From NCBI RefSeq assembly GCF_009729415.1, contig NZ_MPKW01000018.1:186001-250000 (forward strand): DNA of 64,000 nucleotides, given 5' to 3'. This document shows, one piece after another, positions 1-8,121 of this stretch. Source of the stretch: Mycolicibacterium sp. CBMA 234 (lineage in GTDB: Bacteria; Actinomycetota; Actinomycetes; Mycobacteriales; Mycobacteriaceae). The position numbers were made by a program, and so were the translations under genes. The notes below the pieces were generated by a model. That model had not been told where the DNA came from, searched no databases, and worked only from the letters and a program-made list of their open reading frames with translations. The number at the start of each line of letters is the position of its first letter. Within the stretch, counting starts at the first letter, position 1.

Positions 1-951
1 AAGGCCGCCGAGGATGCCAAGGATGAGATCGAGGAGCTGCTGCGCGGCGCCGACATGGTGTTCGTCACCGCCGGTGAGGGTGGTGGCACCGGCACCGGTG
101 GCGCGCCCGTCGTGGCGTCCATCGCCCGCAAGCTCGGCGCGCTGACCGTCGGTGTGGTGACCCGCCCGTTCTCTTTCGAGGGCAAGCGCCGCTCGAACCA
201 GGCCGAGACGGGAATCCAGGCACTGCGCGAGAGCTGCGACACCCTGATCGTCATCCCCAATGACCGCCTGCTGCAGATGGGCGACGCCGCCGTCTCGCTG
301 ATGGACGCGTTCCGCAGCGCCGACGAGGTGCTGCTCAACGGTGTCCAGGGCATCACCGACCTGATCACCACGCCGGGTCTGATCAACGTCGACTTCGCCG
401 ACGTCAAGGGCGTCATGAGCAGCGCCGGCACGGCGTTGATGGGCATCGGTTCGGCCCGCGGTGACGGTCGCGCGCTCAAGGCCGCCGAGATCGCCATCAA
501 CTCGCCGCTGCTGGAAGCCTCTATGGACGGTGCCCAGGGCGTGCTGATGTCGGTGGCCGGTGGCAGCGACCTGGGTCTGTTCGAGATCAACGAGGCCGCG
601 TCGCTGGTGCAGGACGCCGCGCACCCCGAGGCCAACATCATCTTCGGTACCGTCATCGACGATTCGCTGGGTGACGAGGTCCGCGTGACGGTCATCGCCG
701 CCGGCTTCGACACCGCCGGTCAGAGCCGCAAGCCGGTCACGACCGCGGTGCCGGGTGTGGCCGCCGCGACGCAGGCCGCCGCAGGTGGTGCCCACCGGGC
801 CCAGACGTTCTCGACCGCCAGCGCCGGCAAGCTCGGTGCGTTCGGCGCCGATCCGTCCAGCGTCCCGGCGGCGACCAATGGGGTGACCGTGCGGGTCGGC
901 GGTGGCGACGACGATGACGACGTCGATGTGCCTCCGTTCATGAAGCACTGA
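1..951 (+). CDS. ftsZ: Cell division GTPase FtsZ, 3' part
   Basis: This is the tubulin-like GTPase that polymerises into the cytokinetic Z-ring. The reading frame is open from base 1, so the gene starts upstream of the window and the N-terminal nucleotide-binding strands are missing. The glycine-rich tubulin signature GGGTGTG is at about 81-104. The GTPase/activation domain follows, then a low-complexity linker, a run of aspartates and the C-terminal tail DVPPFMKH. That tail is the conserved FtsZ C-terminal peptide, which in mycobacteria contacts SepF and FtsW. The SepF gene is 1.6 kb downstream in the same orientation, as in the conserved mycobacterial division cluster. The family and the stop codon are certain. 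Confidence 0.97.
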   Translation, partial: KAAEDAKDEIEELLRGADMVFVTAGEGGGTGTGGAPVVASIARKLGALTVGVVTRPFSFEGKRRSNQAETGIQALRESCDTLIVIPNDRLLQMGDAAVSLMDAFRSADEVLLNGVQGITDLITTPGLINVDFADVKGVMSSAGTALMGIGSARGDGRALKAAEIAINSPLLEASMDGAQGVLMSVAGGSDLGLFEINEAASLVQDAAHPEANIIFGTVIDDSLGDEVRVTVIAAGFDTAGQSRKPVTTAVPGVAAATQAAAGGAHRAQTFSTASAGKLGAFGADPSSVPAATNGVTVRVGGGDDDDDVDVPPFMKH

Positions 952-993
952 CGATGGCCGAGTGACTCGGGTACATAGGAACAATGTGACATC

Positions 994-1704
994 GTGACGT
1001 TCCGCATCCGCAGGGTGACTACGACGCGTGCCGGTGGGGTCTCGAAGGCCCCGTACGACGCGTTCAACCTCGGTGATCACGTCGGCGACGACCCAAAGGC
1101 GGTGGCAGCCAACCGGACTCGGCTGGCTGATGCCATCGGGGTCGGCCCGCTGGTGTGGATGAACCAGGTGCATGGCGACCACGTCGAAGTCGTCGAAGGC
1201 CCCGGAACTGGAGCCGGGGGAGCCTACGACGACACCGACGCCTTGGTCACCGCGACGCCGCGGTTGCCGCTGGCGGTGATCACGGCCGACTGTGTGCCGG
1301 TGCTGTTGGGCGATGCGCGGGCCGGTGTGGTGGCCGCCGTGCACGCCGGACGCGTCGGTGCGCAGAAGGGCGTTGTGCTGCGGACGGTCGAAGCAATGCA
1401 GCAGCTCGGCGCGCGGGTCGAGGACATCTCGGTGCTGCTTGGCCCCGCGGTCAGTGGGCGCAATTACGAAGTGCCCTATGAAATGGCCGACGACGTGGAG
1501 GCGGTGCTGCCCGGCAGCATCACCACCACGGCGCGCGGCACGGTGGGTCTGGATCTGCGGGCCGGTCTGGCCCGGCAGCTGGCGGGGCTGGGTATCAAGG
1601 CCATCGATATCGACCCGCGCTGCACCGTCGACGATCCGAAACTGTTCAGTCACCGGCGTGGCGCCCCGACGGGGCGGCTGGCGTCGGTGGTGTGGATGGA
1701 ATGA
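994..1704 (+). CDS. pgeF: YfiH/PgeF family multicopper-oxidase-fold (DUF152) protein
   Basis: The 236-residue protein belongs to the YfiH (laccase-domain/purine nucleoside phosphorylase-like) family. Members are reported to edit peptidoglycan precursors or to act on purine nucleosides. Family landmarks visible are NQVHGDHV near residue 58, TADCVPVLL (metal-site Cys) near 97 and AAVHAGRVG (metal-site His) near 114. The start is GTG at 994. It lies 42 bases after ftsZ in the same direction and overlaps the next gene by 4 bases (ATGA), so translation is probably coupled. It corresponds by position and family to Rv2149c. The exact substrate cannot be read from the sequence. Confidence 0.9.
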   Translation: MTFRIRRVTTTRAGGVSKAPYDAFNLGDHVGDDPKAVAANRTRLADAIGVGPLVWMNQVHGDHVEVVEGPGTGAGGAYDDTDALVTATPRLPLAVITADCVPVLLGDARAGVVAAVHAGRVGAQKGVVLRTVEAMQQLGARVEDISVLLGPAVSGRNYEVPYEMADDVEAVLPGSITTTARGTVGLDLRAGLARQLAGLGIKAIDIDPRCTVDDPKLFSHRRGAPTGRLASVVWME

Positions 1705-2504
1705 CCAGCGCGGCGCGCGAGGCTGAACTCGCCGACTCGCTGGCCCGGATTCAGGCCCGAATCGATGCCGCCGCAGCGGCTTCCGGTCGTGATCGGGCCG
1801 ACATCGAATTTCTTCCGGTGACCAAATTCTTTCCGGCCGCTGACGTTGTTGCGCTGTATCGATTGGGGTGCCGGGCATTCGGCGAATCGCGGGAGCAAGA
1901 AGCCGCGGGCAAAGTCGGTGAGGTATCGGACGCCTTGTCGAGCAAGGAATTGATCACAGCGCCCGGCAAATTGTTGGATGCGTCATCGAACATAGAGTCG
2001 AATAGCGCAATTCGGTGGCACATGATCGGCCGAATTCAACGAAACAAAGCGCGCGCTGTGGCTGGCTGGGCATCGGTGGCGCATTCGGTGGACAGCGCGC
2101 CATTGATCGCCGCATTGGCGCGGGGTGCGGTCGAGGCGTTGGAGCAAGGCCGCAGGTCGGCGCCGCTACAGGTGTACATCCAAGTCAGCCTCGACGGGGA
2201 TCCGGCCCGCGGCGGGGTACCGGTGGGCCGGCCCGATCTGGTCGACGAACTGTGCGCGGCCGCGCATGGCACGCCCGGTCTGCAGCTGGCGGGGTTGATG
2301 GCTATCCCTCCACTGGCGACCGACGCCGAGCAGGAGTTTGCGCGGCTCGAGGCCGAATTGCTCAGGGTGCAAACGCAATACCCGCACCGGCTGGGACTGT
2401 CCGCGGGCATGTCGGATGACCTCGAAGTCGCCGTGCGACACGGGTCAACGTGTGTGCGTGTCGGTACCGCGCTAATGGGACGACGTCCTCTAACGTCACC
2501 ATGA
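1701..2504 (+). CDS. YggS-family PLP-binding homeostasis protein
   Basis: Members of this single-domain TIM-barrel family (YggS/PROSC/YBL036C) bind pyridoxal 5'-phosphate without known catalysis and buffer the cofactor in the cytosol. The PLP lysine sits in the motif VTKFFPAAD near residue 35. The conserved WHMIGRIQRNK segment follows near residue 96, and the phosphate-binding SAGMSDDLEVAVRHGST region is near the C-terminus. A GTG at 1692 is in frame, but ATG 1701 forms an ATGA overlap with the stop of the preceding gene and is preferred, giving 267 residues. It corresponds to Rv2148c. Its position between yfiH and sepF is the usual one in actinobacterial division clusters. Confidence 0.92.
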   Translation: MTSAAREAELADSLARIQARIDAAAAASGRDRADIEFLPVTKFFPAADVVALYRLGCRAFGESREQEAAGKVGEVSDALSSKELITAPGKLLDASSNIESNSAIRWHMIGRIQRNKARAVAGWASVAHSVDSAPLIAALARGAVEALEQGRRSAPLQVYIQVSLDGDPARGGVPVGRPDLVDELCAAAHGTPGLQLAGLMAIPPLATDAEQEFARLEAELLRVQTQYPHRLGLSAGMSDDLEVAVRHGSTCVRVGTALMGRRPLTSP

Positions 2505-2570
2505 GTAGTCACTCCAGTCACATTTACATCACGGTCACCAACCACCACATTCTTTAGCTAGGGGCATCCG

Positions 2571-3215
2571 ATGAGCACACTGCACAAGGTCAAGGCCTAC
2601 TTCGGTATGGCGCCGATGGACGAGTATGACGACGAGTACTACGACGACGAAGAGCGTCCGGCGCGTGCGTACGCGGCCCCGCGTCGCGCCCGCGACGAGC
2701 GCTTCGAGGACGAGGAATACGGCCGCGGCGAGGCGCGCGGCTACGACGACCGTCGCGAATACGCACGCGAAATGGAAAGCGCCCCAATGGGTTACCGCGG
2801 CGGCTACGACGAGATGCCAGCCCGTGGCCCGCGTGAGTTCGAGCGCCCGCGCTTCAACACCCTCCGTGGCGCCACCCGTGGTGCGGTCGCCATGGAGCCC
2901 CGTCGCATGGCCGAACTGTTCGAGGCCGGCAGCGCCCTGGCCAAGATCACCACGCTGCGCCCCAAGGACTACAGCGAGGCCCGCACCATTGGTGAGCGCT
3001 TCCGCGACGGCACCCCGGTGATCATGGATCTGGTCTCGATGGACAACGCCGACGCCAAGCGTCTGGTCGACTTCGCCGCCGGTCTGGCGTTCGCGCTGCG
3101 CGGGTCGTTCGACAAGGTCGCTACCAAGGTCTTCCTGCTGTCGCCGGCCGACGTCGACGTCAGCGCCGAAGAGCGCCGGCGTATCGCCGAGGCAGGTTTC
3201 TACAGCTACCAGTAA
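2571..3215 (+). CDS. sepF: Cell division protein SepF
   Basis: SepF is a membrane-tethering partner of FtsZ; in mycobacteria, which lack FtsA, it is the main Z-ring anchor. The 214-residue protein begins with the amphipathic N-terminal membrane-targeting segment [14 protein letters not shown] charged Asp/Glu/Arg/Tyr-rich linker covers residues about 18-90. The folded SepF domain (residues about 115-214) contains [19 protein letters not shown] and the terminal AGFYSYQ. A GGGG-type Shine-Dalgarno lies just upstream of ATG 2571. The 66-base gap after yggS is the largest so far in the cluster. The gene is followed by a hairpin terminator at 3238. It corresponds to Rv2147c. Confidence 0.95.
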   Translation: MSTLHKVKAYFGMAPMDEYDDEYYDDEERPARAYAAPRRARDERFEDEEYGRGEARGYDDRREYAREMESAPMGYRGGYDEMPARGPREFERPRFNTLRGATRGAVAMEPRRMAELFEAGSALAKITTLRPKDYSEARTIGERFRDGTPVIMDLVSMDNADAKRLVDFAAGLAFALRGSFDKVATKVFLLSPADVDVSAEERRRIAEAGFYSYQ

Positions 3216-3237
3216 TTCTTACGCAGATACGCAGCAA

Positions 3238-3266
3238 GACCCCTTCGGCCACCGGCCGGAGGGGTC
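3238..3266 (+). terminator. Hairpin terminator after sepF
   Basis: An inverted repeat with 13-base arms (GACCCCTTCGGCC and GGCCGGAGGGGTC, one mismatch) and a 3-base loop begins 22 bases after the sepF stop. There is no strong T-run, which is common for mycobacterial terminators. Confidence 0.6.
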
Positions 3267-3337
3267 TGCGTTAGGTAGGCTGTTTTCAAGCGCCGGCAGC
3301 AGTCGGCGCTTTTCCCGCGCTAGTTAGGTCTGCTGCA

Positions 3338-3631
3338 TTGACCCTGTTCTTTGACATCCTGGGCTTTGCGCTGTTCATCTTCTGGCTGCTGCTGATCGCC
3401 CGTGTTGTGGTCGAGTTCATCCGGGGATTCAGCCGGGATTGGCAGCCCAGGGGACTGACGGTGGTGCTCCTTGAGGTGATCATGACGATGACTGATCCGC
3501 CAGTGAAGCTGTTGCGGCGCTTGATCCCTCCGCTGACCATCGGGCCCGTCCGGGTGGACCTGTCCATCGTGGTGCTGCTCATGGTGGTGTTCGTCGGTAT
3601 GAGGCTGTCTTTTGACCAGGTTGGGGTCTGA
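3338..3631 (+). CDS. YggT-family small membrane protein
   Basis: The 97-residue protein has two hydrophobic segments, at residues about 5-28 and 67-92, flanking a short loop with VKLLRRLIPP. That layout is typical of half-length actinobacterial YggT proteins. YggT proteins are inner-membrane proteins of poorly known role, often encoded in division clusters; this one corresponds to Rv2146c. The start is TTG at 3338 (protein begins TLFFDILGFALFIFW). No better start gives the canonical N-terminus. The gene is separated from sepF by a hairpin and from wag31 by a long AT-rich palindrome, so it may be its own unit. Confidence 0.85.
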   Translation: MTLFFDILGFALFIFWLLLIARVVVEFIRGFSRDWQPRGLTVVLLEVIMTMTDPPVKLLRRLIPPLTIGPVRVDLSIVVLLMVVFVGMRLSFDQVGV

Positions 3632-3645
3632 GCGGCCTGACCTGC

Positions 3646-3685
3646 AGAAGTGCATTAATTACATTTATGTAATTAATGCACTTCT
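3646..3685. repeat. Perfect 40-bp AT-rich palindrome between yggT and wag31
   Basis: The left arm AGAAGTGCATTAATTACAT (19 nt) is followed by TT and then by its exact reverse complement, ending at 3685. TTCG comes next. It starts 15 bases after the yggT stop, so it may be a bidirectional terminator or a binding site. Its base composition is far more AT-rich than its surroundings. Confidence 0.85.
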
Positions 3686-3821
3686 TTCGTATTGGCCTAT
3701 TGGGAACCGGCGCTGGACGCCGTTGCCGAATTCCAATGAAACATTGAAATTCGTTCTTAATTCCGGACCTCGCCTGCAACCGACGGGTCTGCTGTGACAG
3801 GATGGACTCCAGTTACTCCAC

Positions 3822-3853
3822 GATCGCTCTACACTTTGATCGCTCTACACTTT
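3822..3853 (+). promoter_or_regulatory. Tandem 16-bp duplication with two -10-like elements upstream of wag31
   Basis: Two adjacent identical copies of GATCGCTCTACACTTT occupy 3822-3837 and 3838-3853. Each contains TACACT (3830-3835 and 3846-3851), which fits the mycobacterial TANNNT -10 pattern. The wag31 start is 40 bases beyond the second copy. A promoter role is inferred; the repeat itself is seen directly. Confidence 0.5.
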
Positions 3854-3892
3854 TGACACCGATTGACGGTCCAGACTGCAAGGGGGCAGAAG

Positions 3893-4705
3893 ATGCCGCT
3901 AACTCCGGCTGACGTCCACAACGTCGCATTCAGCAAGCCGCCGATTGGCAAGCGCGGTTACAACGAGGACGAGGTTGATGCATTCCTCGATCTCGTCGAG
4001 ACCGAGCTGACTCGGCTTATCGAAGAGAACAGCGATCTGCGGCAGCGCGTGTCCGAGCTCGACGCCGAGCTTCAGTCCGCCCGCTCCGGCCAGCCGGTCG
4101 CCGCAGCACCGCTGTTCACCAAACCCGAGCCCAAGCCGGAGCCCGAGCCCGTGGCAGCCCCGGTGGCGGCTCCCATCGCCGCTCCGGTCGCAGCGCCGGT
4201 CGGCGAGGATCACCACGTGCGCGCGGCCAAGGTGCTGAGCCTGGCCCAGGACACCGCCGACCGCCTCACCGGTTCAGCCAAGGCTGAGGCCGACAAGACC
4301 CTCGCCGACGCCCGTGCCCAGGCCGACGCTCTCGTCAGCGATGCCAAGCACACTGCCGAGACCACGGTTGCCGACGCCAAGGCCCGCGCTGAGGCCATGC
4401 TGTCCGACGCACAGACCCGTTCGGACACCCAGCTGCGTCAGGCCCAGGACAAGGCCGACGCCCTGCAGGCCGACGCCGAGCGCAAGCACACCGAGATCAT
4501 GGGCAACATCAACCAGCAGCGCACGGTGCTGGAAGGCCGGCTCGAGCAGCTGCGGACCTTCGAGCGCGAGTACCGCACCCGCCTCAAGACCTACCTGGAG
4601 TCCCAGCTCGAAGAGCTCGGCCAGCGCGGTTCCGCCGCTCCGGCGGATTCGTCTGCCGGTGGCGAGGGTGCTGGCTTCGGCCAGTTCAACCGGGGCAACA
4701 GCTGA
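3893..4705 (+). CDS. wag31: DivIVA-family polar growth organiser Wag31
   Basis: Wag31 (DivIVA) is the essential coiled-coil scaffold at mycobacterial cell poles that directs peptidoglycan and mycolate synthesis. The conserved N-terminal membrane-curvature domain runs from [13 protein letters not shown] to [14 protein letters not shown] (residues 1-45). A Pro/Ala/Glu-rich spacer follows (residues about 75-105), including repeats of APVAAP. Residues about 110-245 are a long Ala/Asp/Lys/Glu-rich coiled coil. Codons upstream to 3863 are also open, but ATG 3893 has AGGGGG at 3881-3886 and matches the canonical Wag31 start, giving 270 residues. It corresponds to Rv2145c and is usually phosphorylated by PknA/B near a TAD motif region. 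Confidence 0.97.
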   Translation: MPLTPADVHNVAFSKPPIGKRGYNEDEVDAFLDLVETELTRLIEENSDLRQRVSELDAELQSARSGQPVAAAPLFTKPEPKPEPEPVAAPVAAPIAAPVAAPVGEDHHVRAAKVLSLAQDTADRLTGSAKAEADKTLADARAQADALVSDAKHTAETTVADAKARAEAMLSDAQTRSDTQLRQAQDKADALQADAERKHTEIMGNINQQRTVLEGRLEQLRTFEREYRTRLKTYLESQLEELGQRGSAAPADSSAGGEGAGFGQFNRGNS

Positions 4706-4715
4706 CGGCTGACCA

Positions 4716-5222
4716 ATGCTGATCATTGCTCTTGTCCTTGCCCTCATCGGCCTGACAGCGCTGGTGACCGCAATTGTCACCAGCAATGAGCTGATCGCCT
4801 GGGTGTGCATCGGCGCCAGCGTCATCGGGGTGTTGCTGCTCATCGTCGACGCGTTGCGGGAACGCGCGCGCGGCGGTGAGGCATCAGCCGAATCCGATGC
4901 TGCGGATGACGAGCCCGCCGAGGCGGACGCTGCCGAGGACTACCCCGAGGACGAGTCGGAAACGGTTGCGGCCGAAGAGGTTTCGGACGAGTCCGAGGCT
5001 GAGCCTGAAGAGGCAAAGGCCGGCGCGGCCGCCGACTCGGACGAGGCCAAGCCGGAGTCCGAGGCCGAGGAGCCTCAAGCCGAGGAGACCGAAGAGGCTG
5101 CGGAGCCGGAGGCTGAGGCTGACGCGTCGGAACACTCTGCGGAGACCGAGGAGTCTGACGCCGGAGAGGCTAAGGCTGAAGAGACCAAGGCCGGCGAAGG
5201 CGACGAAGCCAAGAAGGCCTGA
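4716..5222 (+). CDS. Membrane-anchored protein with long acidic tail (Rv2144c-like)
   Basis: The 168-residue protein has two N-terminal transmembrane segments (residues about 2-22 and 27-46) and an RERARGG cytosolic stop. A tail of about 115 residues follows, made almost entirely of Glu, Ala, Asp, Ser and Lys. The tail carries degenerate EAEAEE-type repeats and is strongly acidic, so it should be disordered. The gene begins 10 bases after wag31 and is probably co-transcribed with it, matching the M. tuberculosis neighbour Rv2144c. No enzymatic motif is visible. A structural or charge-buffering role at the membrane near the Wag31 scaffold is only a guess. Confidence 0.8.
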   Translation: MLIIALVLALIGLTALVTAIVTSNELIAWVCIGASVIGVLLLIVDALRERARGGEASAESDAADDEPAEADAAEDYPEDESETVAAEEVSDESEAEPEEAKAGAAADSDEAKPESEAEEPQAEETEEAAEPEAEADASEHSAETEESDAGEAKAEETKAGEGDEAKKA

Positions 5223-5261
5223 TCCCTGGTCCTCCCAGTTTCTGCCGACGTCACCGTCGCG

Positions 5262-5615
5262 ATGGGGTATCCCTTGCTGGTCGCGGCCGTCGTGGCGGTG
5301 CACTTCGCATTCATCGCCTTCATGGTGTTCGGCGGTTTCCTCACTTGGCGCTGGCCCTGGGTCATCTGGCCGCACGTGGCCGCGGTGCTGTGGGGCATCG
5401 TCAGCACGGCCTTGGGCCTGGACTGCGCGCTCACTGATCTCGAACGGTGGGCCCGCCCGCGCGCCGGCATGGCGCAGCTGCCATCCGACGGATTCATCGC
5501 GCATTACCTCACCGGTGTGCTGTACCCGGCGTCCGCGGCGAATGTGGTGCGCGTGCTGGCCATCGTCGTGGTGTTGGTCGCCTGGGCCGGCTGGCTCCGG
5601 CGCCGACGGCACTGA
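5262..5615 (+). CDS. DUF2784 family membrane protein
   Basis: The 117-residue protein has about four hydrophobic segments (residues 4-27, 34-55, 90-110, with polar joins). It shows the pattern of DUF2784: AVHFAFIAFMVFGGFL, a conserved His in WPHVAAVLWG, then LDCALTDLERWAR (Cys-x-Leu-Thr-x-Leu-Glu) and GFIAHYLTGVLYP. The function is unknown. The start at ATG 5262 is the first good one; no strong Shine-Dalgarno is evident. It lies 39 bases after the acidic-tail protein in the same direction and is the last gene before the nitrate block. Confidence 0.75.
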   Translation: MGYPLLVAAVVAVHFAFIAFMVFGGFLTWRWPWVIWPHVAAVLWGIVSTALGLDCALTDLERWARPRAGMAQLPSDGFIAHYLTGVLYPASAANVVRVLAIVVVLVAWAGWLRRRRH

Positions 5616-5784
5616 CCAGTTATTTCGAGCTTGTTGCGTGGACGCGACGGCAGTGAATCCACCCGGTCACGCGTGCCGGCGAGGGCAAATGAGTCCCTAT
5701 TGACTTTGCCGACACCGAAGGGCAACAGCTGCGGAATCGCGCACCCGTACACATATCTCAACTGTTCATCAGCTGGGAGGCACT

Positions 5785-7278
5785 GTGAGTGTGTTAAAAC
5801 GCAACCGCGACATCGAGCACTGGGATGCCGAGGATGTTGCTGCGTGGGACGCCGGCAACAAGGACATCGCCAAGCGGAACCTGATCTGGTCGATCTTCGC
5901 CGAGCATGTCGGCTTCTCGGTGTGGAGCATCTGGTCGGTGATGGTGCTGTTCATGCCGCAGACGGTTTACGGCATCGATCCGCTGGGCAAGTTTGTCCTC
6001 GGCGCCGTCCCGATCGCGGTGGGCGCGTTCATGCGCATTCCCTACACCATCGGACCCGCGAAGTTCGGTGGGCGCAACTTCACCGTCTTCAGCGCCTTGA
6101 TGCTGGCCATCCCGTGCGCCCTGACCATGTATTTCATGATGCATCCGGGCACGTCCTACACGACGTTCCTGATCGTCGCGGCGGTCGCCGGTTTCGGTGG
6201 CGGTAACTTCGCGTCGTCGATGACGAATATCAACGCCTTCTACCCGCAGCGGCTCAAGGGCTGGGCGCTGGGCTTGAACGCCGGCGGCGGCAACATCGGC
6301 GTCCCGGCTCTGCAGATCATCGGTCTGATCGTGATCGCCGTTCTCGGCAACCGTCGCCCGGAGGTTGTCTGCGCCATCTACCTGGTGCTGCTGGCAGCGG
6401 CGGCCCTGGGCGCCGCACTGTTCATGGACAACCTGCAGGGGCAGAAGTCGAATCTCTCGGCGATGGTCGAGGCCATGAAGTTCCGTAACTCGTGGGTGAT
6501 GTGCTTCCTGTACATCGGCACGTTCGGTTCGTTCATCGGGTTCAGCTTCGCGTTCACGCAGATTTTGAACATCAACTTCACCGCGCAGGAAATCGCTCCG
6601 CTGCTGGACAAGTACCACGTCGCGGCAGCGGCCAAGCTTCCCAAGGAAGCGGCGAAGGCTTTGGCGCAGGCCAACTTTGACGCCTCGATCCACACGGCCT
6701 GGATTGCGTTCCTCGGGCCGCTGCTCGGCTCGATTTCGCGGCCGATCGGCGGCAAGCTCGCTGACAAGATCGGCGGCGGCAAGATCACGCTGTATACGTT
6801 CACGGCGATGACGGCCGTCACCGGTGCGCTGGTAGCCGTCGGCATGTGGGCCGACGCCACCAAGGGGCCGGCGACCGGCGCCCAGATGGCCATCTACATC
6901 GCGGCCTTCATGGTGCTGTTCATTCTGACCGGCCTCGGCAACGGGTCGACCTACAAGATGATCCCGTCGATCTTCGAGGCCAAGGCGCAGAGCAAGGACG
7001 AGCTCGGCGCGGCGGAGAAGACGCTGTGGTCGCGCAGCATGTCCGGTGCGCTGATCGGCTTCGCCGGCGCGGTCGGTGCCTTCGGCGGCGTGCTGGTCAA
7101 CATCGTGCTCCGGGCGTCGTACGCCGGGCCGGCGCATTCCGCGACCACCGCGTTCTGGGTATTCCTCGCCTTCTACGTGGTGTGTGGCGTCGTCACCTGG
7201 TTCGTGTTCCTGCGTCAGCCGCACCTGCGCGCGGCGACGGGCGAGCACGTCGGCCGGCAAGCCGTCCCGGCGACGTAG
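5785..7278 (+). CDS. narK: Nitrate/nitrite MFS transporter (NarK/NasA type)
   Basis: The 497-residue major facilitator has 12 predicted helices. The nitrate-porter signature GLNAGGGNIGVPALQ occurs near residue 165 and a second G-rich segment near residue 385. It should import nitrate and/or export nitrite across the cytoplasmic membrane. The start is GTG 5785, with GGGAGG at 5774-5779. A 15-bp perfect hairpin terminates the transcript at 7293. The assimilatory nitrate reductase fusion is 3 kb downstream, so a nitrate-uptake role is likely. The 169-base upstream gap holds GTTGCG- and GCAAC-like half sites similar to those before the reductase, a weak hint of shared control. Confidence 0.9.
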   Translation: MSVLKRNRDIEHWDAEDVAAWDAGNKDIAKRNLIWSIFAEHVGFSVWSIWSVMVLFMPQTVYGIDPLGKFVLGAVPIAVGAFMRIPYTIGPAKFGGRNFTVFSALMLAIPCALTMYFMMHPGTSYTTFLIVAAVAGFGGGNFASSMTNINAFYPQRLKGWALGLNAGGGNIGVPALQIIGLIVIAVLGNRRPEVVCAIYLVLLAAAALGAALFMDNLQGQKSNLSAMVEAMKFRNSWVMCFLYIGTFGSFIGFSFAFTQILNINFTAQEIAPLLDKYHVAAAAKLPKEAAKALAQANFDASIHTAWIAFLGPLLGSISRPIGGKLADKIGGGKITLYTFTAMTAVTGALVAVGMWADATKGPATGAQMAIYIAAFMVLFILTGLGNGSTYKMIPSIFEAKAQSKDELGAAEKTLWSRSMSGALIGFAGAVGAFGGVLVNIVLRASYAGPAHSATTAFWVFLAFYVVCGVVTWFVFLRQPHLRAATGEHVGRQAVPAT

Positions 7279-7292
7279 TCGGCATTTCGCCA

Positions 7293-7325
7293 GAATGCCC
7301 CGCGGGAGATTCCCGCGGGGCATTC
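7293..7325 (+). terminator. Hairpin terminator after narK
   Basis: Perfect 15-bp arms GAATGCCCCGCGGGA and TCCCGCGGGGCATTC are separated by GAT and begin 15 bases after the narK stop. No T-run follows. Confidence 0.8.
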
Positions 7326-7341
7326 GCGTATATGTGATCCA

Positions 7342-7372
7342 GATAACTGGTCCAACCAGTTGACCAGTTATC
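7342..7372. promoter_or_regulatory. Probable GntR/FadR-type operator (three half-sites)
   Basis: A 7-bp inverted repeat AACTGGT-CCA-ACCAGTT (7345-7361) matches the TGGT-n-ACCA form typical of FadR-subfamily GntR sites. It is nested in a larger 11-bp inverted repeat, GATAACTGGTC (7342-7352) and GACCAGTTATC (7362-7372). The site ends 23 bases before the start of the adjacent gntR gene, so autoregulation is inferred. Confidence 0.7.
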
Positions 7373-7395
7373 GGGAAACCCCCGATCATCAACAC

Positions 7396-8115
7396 ATGGA
7401 CATCGCACCCGTCTCCCGCGCTGCGGTTAGCGACGCGGTATTCGCGCACCTTGTCGACGAGATTCTGGCCGGCCGCGTGGCCGTCGACGAGGCGCTGCCG
7501 TCCGAGCGGGAGCTGGCGCTGGCCTTTGCGGTGAACCGGCACGCTGTCCGGGAAGCGCTCAAACGGTTGCAGCAGGCCCGGCTGGTGCGGATCAGTCACG
7601 GCGGTAAGACGCGGGTCCAGGATTGGCGTCAGACCGCGGGTCTCGACGTGCTCAGCACCCTCGCTGCCACTGGTGCTGTGCCGGCGCTGCAGATCGCCCG
7701 CGACATCATGGTGATGCGCCGCTCAGTGGCCGCAGATGCGGCCCGGTTGTGCGCGCGGCACGCCTCTGATGATCAGCTGGTGGCCATCGGCGCCGCGGCC
7801 GCGGCATACCCACCGGAACGCACCGATGAATCCATCTCCGCTGACCTGGCGTTCTGGACCTTGGTGATCGACGGCAGCGGCAACCTGGCTTACCGGCTGG
7901 CGCTGAACACACTGGTGGCCGCGTTCGCCGACATCGGCTTCGGCGTGATCGCCGAGCTCGGCACCTCCGCCGAGCTGGCCGACCGTGACGCACATCTAGT
8001 CTTGGCCCAACGGCTGGCCGAGCGCGACGGCGACGGCGCCCACCGGCTGGCCGACGAGCTGCTCGGCCGTGTTGTTGAAACCCTTTCTGCCACTGATGCT
8101 TTCGGTGAGGAGTAA
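7396..8115 (+). CDS. GntR-family transcriptional regulator (FadR-like)
   Basis: The 239-residue protein has an N-terminal winged-helix domain (residues about 8-75). It includes LPSERELALAFAVNRHAVREALKRLQQARLVR, whose core SERELA and VREALKRL is characteristic of GntR. A mostly helical C-terminal effector domain of the FadR/FCD type follows. ATG 7396 is preferred over an in-frame TTG at 7360, which lies inside the operator-like palindrome. The gene for a hydroxylase/desaturase-like membrane enzyme starts 6 bases after its stop, so the two are probably one operon and the regulator likely controls it. The inducer is unknown; fatty-acid-like ligands are common in the subfamily. Confidence 0.88.
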   Translation: MDIAPVSRAAVSDAVFAHLVDEILAGRVAVDEALPSERELALAFAVNRHAVREALKRLQQARLVRISHGGKTRVQDWRQTAGLDVLSTLAATGAVPALQIARDIMVMRRSVAADAARLCARHASDDQLVAIGAAAAAYPPERTDESISADLAFWTLVIDGSGNLAYRLALNTLVAAFADIGFGVIAELGTSAELADRDAHLVLAQRLAERDGDGAHRLADELLGRVVETLSATDAFGEE

Positions 8116-8121
8116 CAGCGC

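Noticed and set aside
5794..7599. 601-codon minus frame across narK
   Set aside because: Arg/His-rich translation typical of a GC-rich antisense shadow; narK on the plus strand is clear.
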